The position numbers and the translations under genes are program-made. A stretch of 64,000 nucleotides of DNA, from positions 74,014 to 138,013 of the forward strand of contig CAZOJI010000006.1 in assembly GCA_964580055.1 (NCBI GenBank), in the 5' to 3' direction. The stretch comes from JBDGYW01 sp964580055 (GTDB lineage: Bacteria; Gemmatimonadota; Gemmatimonadetes; Gemmatimonadales; GWC2-71-9). A model generated the notes under the pieces. That model saw only the letters and a program-made list of their open reading frames with translations, was not told the DNA's origin and ran no database searches. Below are positions 62,193 through 64,000 of this stretch, piece after piece. Position 1 is the first letter of the stretch. Every line of letters begins with the position of its first letter.

Positions 62193-62251
62193 CTTGTCGT
62201 AAAACGCATATAAGGGGTAATATACATACTACATGAGCGCAAAACGACAAG
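62193..62251 (+). promoter_or_regulatory. AbiE promoter bracketed by an inverted repeat
   Basis: TTGTCG (62194-62199), an 18-base spacer and TAATAT (62218-62223) form a promoter ahead of the ATG at 62233. CTTGTCGT (62193-62200) and ACGACAAG (62244-62251) are exact inverted copies; extending outward through A-rich bases to CGC/GCG gives 11 of 15 paired positions. The right arm lies in codons 4-7 of the antitoxin gene. Confidence 0.6.
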
Positions 62252-63054
62252 ATCGTTTCGAGACCGATACGTATCTCGCCCGCAACCCTGTATTCACGCT
62301 GAGCCAAGTGAGCGAGGCCATGGGGCGCGATCGAGCGCGGGCTCAGTCGTGGGCCAAATACCATTTGAGCACCGGCCGCCTTCGCGCGGTGGAACGTGGA
62401 ACGTATGCGGCCGTGCCTCCGGGCATCGACCCAAAGGCCTTCCTGCCCGATCGGTTCCTCGTCGGTTTGGCGCTCAGACCTCAGGGGATATTAGCGTACC
62501 ACAGCGCGCTCGAGCTGCTTGGGGCTGCGCATACGACATGGCATGTGGCGGTAGTTTTGTCCGAGCGTCGTCGCCGGACTGTCGTGCTGGGCTCAGACCG
62601 CATCGAGTTCCACGAGCACCCGTCTAGGCTGCAAGTTGGTGGCAAACAACTGCTGGGTGTTGTGAGTTTGCCGTACCGGATGGTCACGGTAAACGTTGCC
62701 GGCCCCGAGCGGGCTCTCGTGGAGGGTTTTCGGCAGCCCCGGTTGGTCGGCGGGCTGGAGGAGTTGGTCGAGTCGGCAGGCGGGTTCCCGTCTCTCGACT
62801 TCGAGATGCTACGGATGATCCTTAGCGTGTTCGATCAGAAGGCGCTTTACTCGGCAGTGGGCTGGTTTCTCGAACAGTATCGGCGAGTCTTATACGTGCC
62901 CGACGAGCTGCTGCTCGAGCTGGAACGGAAGCGTCCTGCGTCACCCTACTACCTACCGAGACGACTGCGTGGGCAGGGCGGACTGTTTGCCCCACGATGG
63001 AACCTGGTGTTGCCCGAAACCGTGGTTCGATTGGCAGAGCCCGATGAAGCTTGA
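62233..63054 (+). CDS. abiEi: AbiEi-family antitoxin
   Basis: 273 residues. The N-terminal winged-helix part (FTLSQVSEAMGRDRARAQSW, GRLRAVERGTYAAVP) and the C-terminal AbiEi domain (AYHSALELLGAAHTTWHVAV, RALVEGFRQPRLVGGLEELV) match the type IV antitoxin AbiEi. In studied systems AbiEi represses its operon through inverted repeats and counters AbiEii without direct complex formation. The inverted repeat around the promoter fits this. Its end overlaps the toxin start by 11 bases. Confidence 0.86.
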   Translation: MSAKRQDRFETDTYLARNPVFTLSQVSEAMGRDRARAQSWAKYHLSTGRLRAVERGTYAAVPPGIDPKAFLPDRFLVGLALRPQGILAYHSALELLGAAHTTWHVAVVLSERRRRTVVLGSDRIEFHEHPSRLQVGGKQLLGVVSLPYRMVTVNVAGPERALVEGFRQPRLVGGLEELVESAGGFPSLDFEMLRMILSVFDQKALYSAVGWFLEQYRRVLYVPDELLLELERKRPASPYYLPRRLRGQGGLFAPRWNLVLPETVVRLAEPDEA

Positions 63055-63916
63055 CGCTGACTACCTGACGACAGTTGCGGAGGCGACCGAATTTCAGCCG
63101 ACGAGTCTCGAAAAGGTCGTGAGGCTCGGCAGATTGGCTGGTCAGCTGCGCGGGCACGAATTGCTCAATCAGGTCCTGGTCCTCAAGGGCGGCACCGCTC
63201 TCAACCTCTGTTTTGGCCAACCCAGGCGGCTGTCCGTCGATTGGGACTTCAATTACGTCGGTCGCTCGGACCGTGAGGGTATGCTCGAGCAACGCCCCGA
63301 AGTCGAGCGTGCGGTTCGTCGCCTTGTCTCTGGTGCCGGTTATCGGGTTCAACAGTCCGCCGACGAGCACGCGGGGCGGAAGTACTATTTGCAGTACAAC
63401 AACGCGTATGGTATGGCGGACCGAATCGAGCTGGATCTCAACTATTTGAATAGAGTCCCGCTCGGCGCCGATGCGGAGATGACCATGTGGCAGCCGGGCG
63501 AACTGACGCCTCCTGCCGTACGCGTCAGCGCGGTCGAAGAGCTGTGGGCCGGGAAGCTGTGTGCCCTTCTGGCTCGTTCCGCGCCGAGGGACCTGTGGGA
63601 TGTGGCACGCCTGCTTGAACAGGTCGCGGCAGTACGGGTATCCCATCTTTTCCGTCGCGTCTTCATTGCCCTTGCGGGCACGCTGGATCACCCGGTCCAC
63701 GCCTATGGTCCCGAACGCCTGAAGCGCGTGACGGAAGCCACGGTGAAAGAGCAACTCCACCCCGTGTTGCGCTCGTCCGATCGGCCCACGGCAGAAGAAC
63801 TTTGTTCAGCGGCATGGCGCGTCGTGAGCCCACTGTTGGAACTCGACAGCGATGAAAAAGAAATTCTGTTGATCGAACGCTTTGCGTTATTGGCAGGAAT
63901 CGGCGGCCTCTCTTAG
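63044..63916 (+). CDS. abiEii: AbiEii-family nucleotidyltransferase toxin
   Basis: 290 residues from ATG 63044, within the antitoxin gene's end. A Pol-beta-type nucleotidyltransferase: VLKGGTALNLCFGQPRRLSV followed by DWDF gives the G-G-T and D-x-D motifs (family form S-x-D-x-D), then IELDLNYLNRVPL and the ELWAGKLCALLARSAPRDLWD segment with the conserved Lys and Asp of AbiEii. Toxins of this group modify tRNA or otherwise stop growth, giving phage abortive infection. All motifs are intact. The last gene in the window. Confidence 0.88.
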   Translation: MKLDADYLTTVAEATEFQPTSLEKVVRLGRLAGQLRGHELLNQVLVLKGGTALNLCFGQPRRLSVDWDFNYVGRSDREGMLEQRPEVERAVRRLVSGAGYRVQQSADEHAGRKYYLQYNNAYGMADRIELDLNYLNRVPLGADAEMTMWQPGELTPPAVRVSAVEELWAGKLCALLARSAPRDLWDVARLLEQVAAVRVSHLFRRVFIALAGTLDHPVHAYGPERLKRVTEATVKEQLHPVLRSSDRPTAEELCSAAWRVVSPLLELDSDEKEILLIERFALLAGIGGLS

Positions 63917-64000
63917 AAAAGAGCCGCGGCTATAGTCTGACCCTCCACTCCCCAAAACAGATTTCTCCCCTGGATGACTCGCGTTGGTCGTCCGCCTAGC

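Noticed and set aside
1..64000. CRISPR arrays, tRNA, rRNA, insertion sequences
   Set aside because: No regularly spaced repeats, tRNA-like T-loop/anticodon arrangement, ribosomal sequence or transposase was recognised on reading; a covariance-model scan would be decisive.

Overview
The window looks like chromosome from a marine or soil Gemmatimonadota-like bacterium. This is inferred from gene content: a SusC/SusD-type outer-membrane pair in a high-GC genome, full-length and relic FtsX/MacB-type (ADOP-like) permeases, many exported peptidases and amidohydrolases, and secreted proteins with lipobox or twin-arginine leaders. No rRNA, tRNA, CRISPR array or insertion sequence was recognised. About 40 intact genes are interspersed with at least ten gene relics.

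Layout. 1-5,000: a permease relic, a DsrE-like lipoprotein, a secreted FAD oxidoreductase, a receiver-domain relic, pyruvate kinase and a decayed AlaX-type gene. 5,265-11,660: a tight plus-strand operon (2-hydroxyacid dehydrogenase, DUF819 carrier, SDR, a lysine-less aminotransferase-like protein, a true aminotransferase, a hydantoinase-type amidohydrolase). It meets a minus-strand operon at 11,666-14,656 (aspartoacylase-like hydrolase, malate/ureidoglycolate-type dehydrogenase, tandem VOC protein). Together these suggest catabolism of a cyclic amide, ureide or amino acid derivative. 14,708-24,659: a large M14 peptidase, a SusC/SusD pair, a plug-only lipoprotein and a KefB-type antiporter.

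24,680-42,000: secreted amidohydrolase, relics of a BNR-propeller protein and of hicA, a rubrerythrin-like protein, a secreted cyclase, an intact ADOP permease, SDR, DUF3830, a Tat-exported S51 peptidase, thyX, an XRE regulator paired with a KAS III enzyme, aldo/keto reductase, a proline-iminopeptidase-like lipoprotein and a B12-binding radical SAM protein. 42,154-49,958: an AIM24 relic, a CocE/NonD hydrolase with an ATP-grasp ligase, a hybrid-kinase relic, then a two-component system and a predicted outer-membrane barrel. Both the kinase operon and the barrel gene carry CCTTACA boxes at 11-bp periodicity upstream.

50,394-59,981: M28 and two S9 peptidases, a small membrane protein, a Tat-exported aldo/keto reductase with a ferredoxin tail, and a Tat-signal-bearing PLP enzyme. 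60,200-63,916: propeller and ATP-binding-protein relics, a tandem hairpin with a T-run, a NYN-domain nuclease, and a complete AbiEi/AbiEii toxin-antitoxin pair whose promoter is bracketed by an inverted repeat.

Two themes stand out. First, extracellular peptide degradation is prominent (M14, M28, S9 x2, S51, CocE, iminopeptidase, SusCD). Second, genes appear to decay by internal deletion that keeps the N- and C-terminal ends, accompanied by altered start codons and nonsense codons. The most promising undescribed item is the regulatory circuit of the two-component system with its matching boxes.
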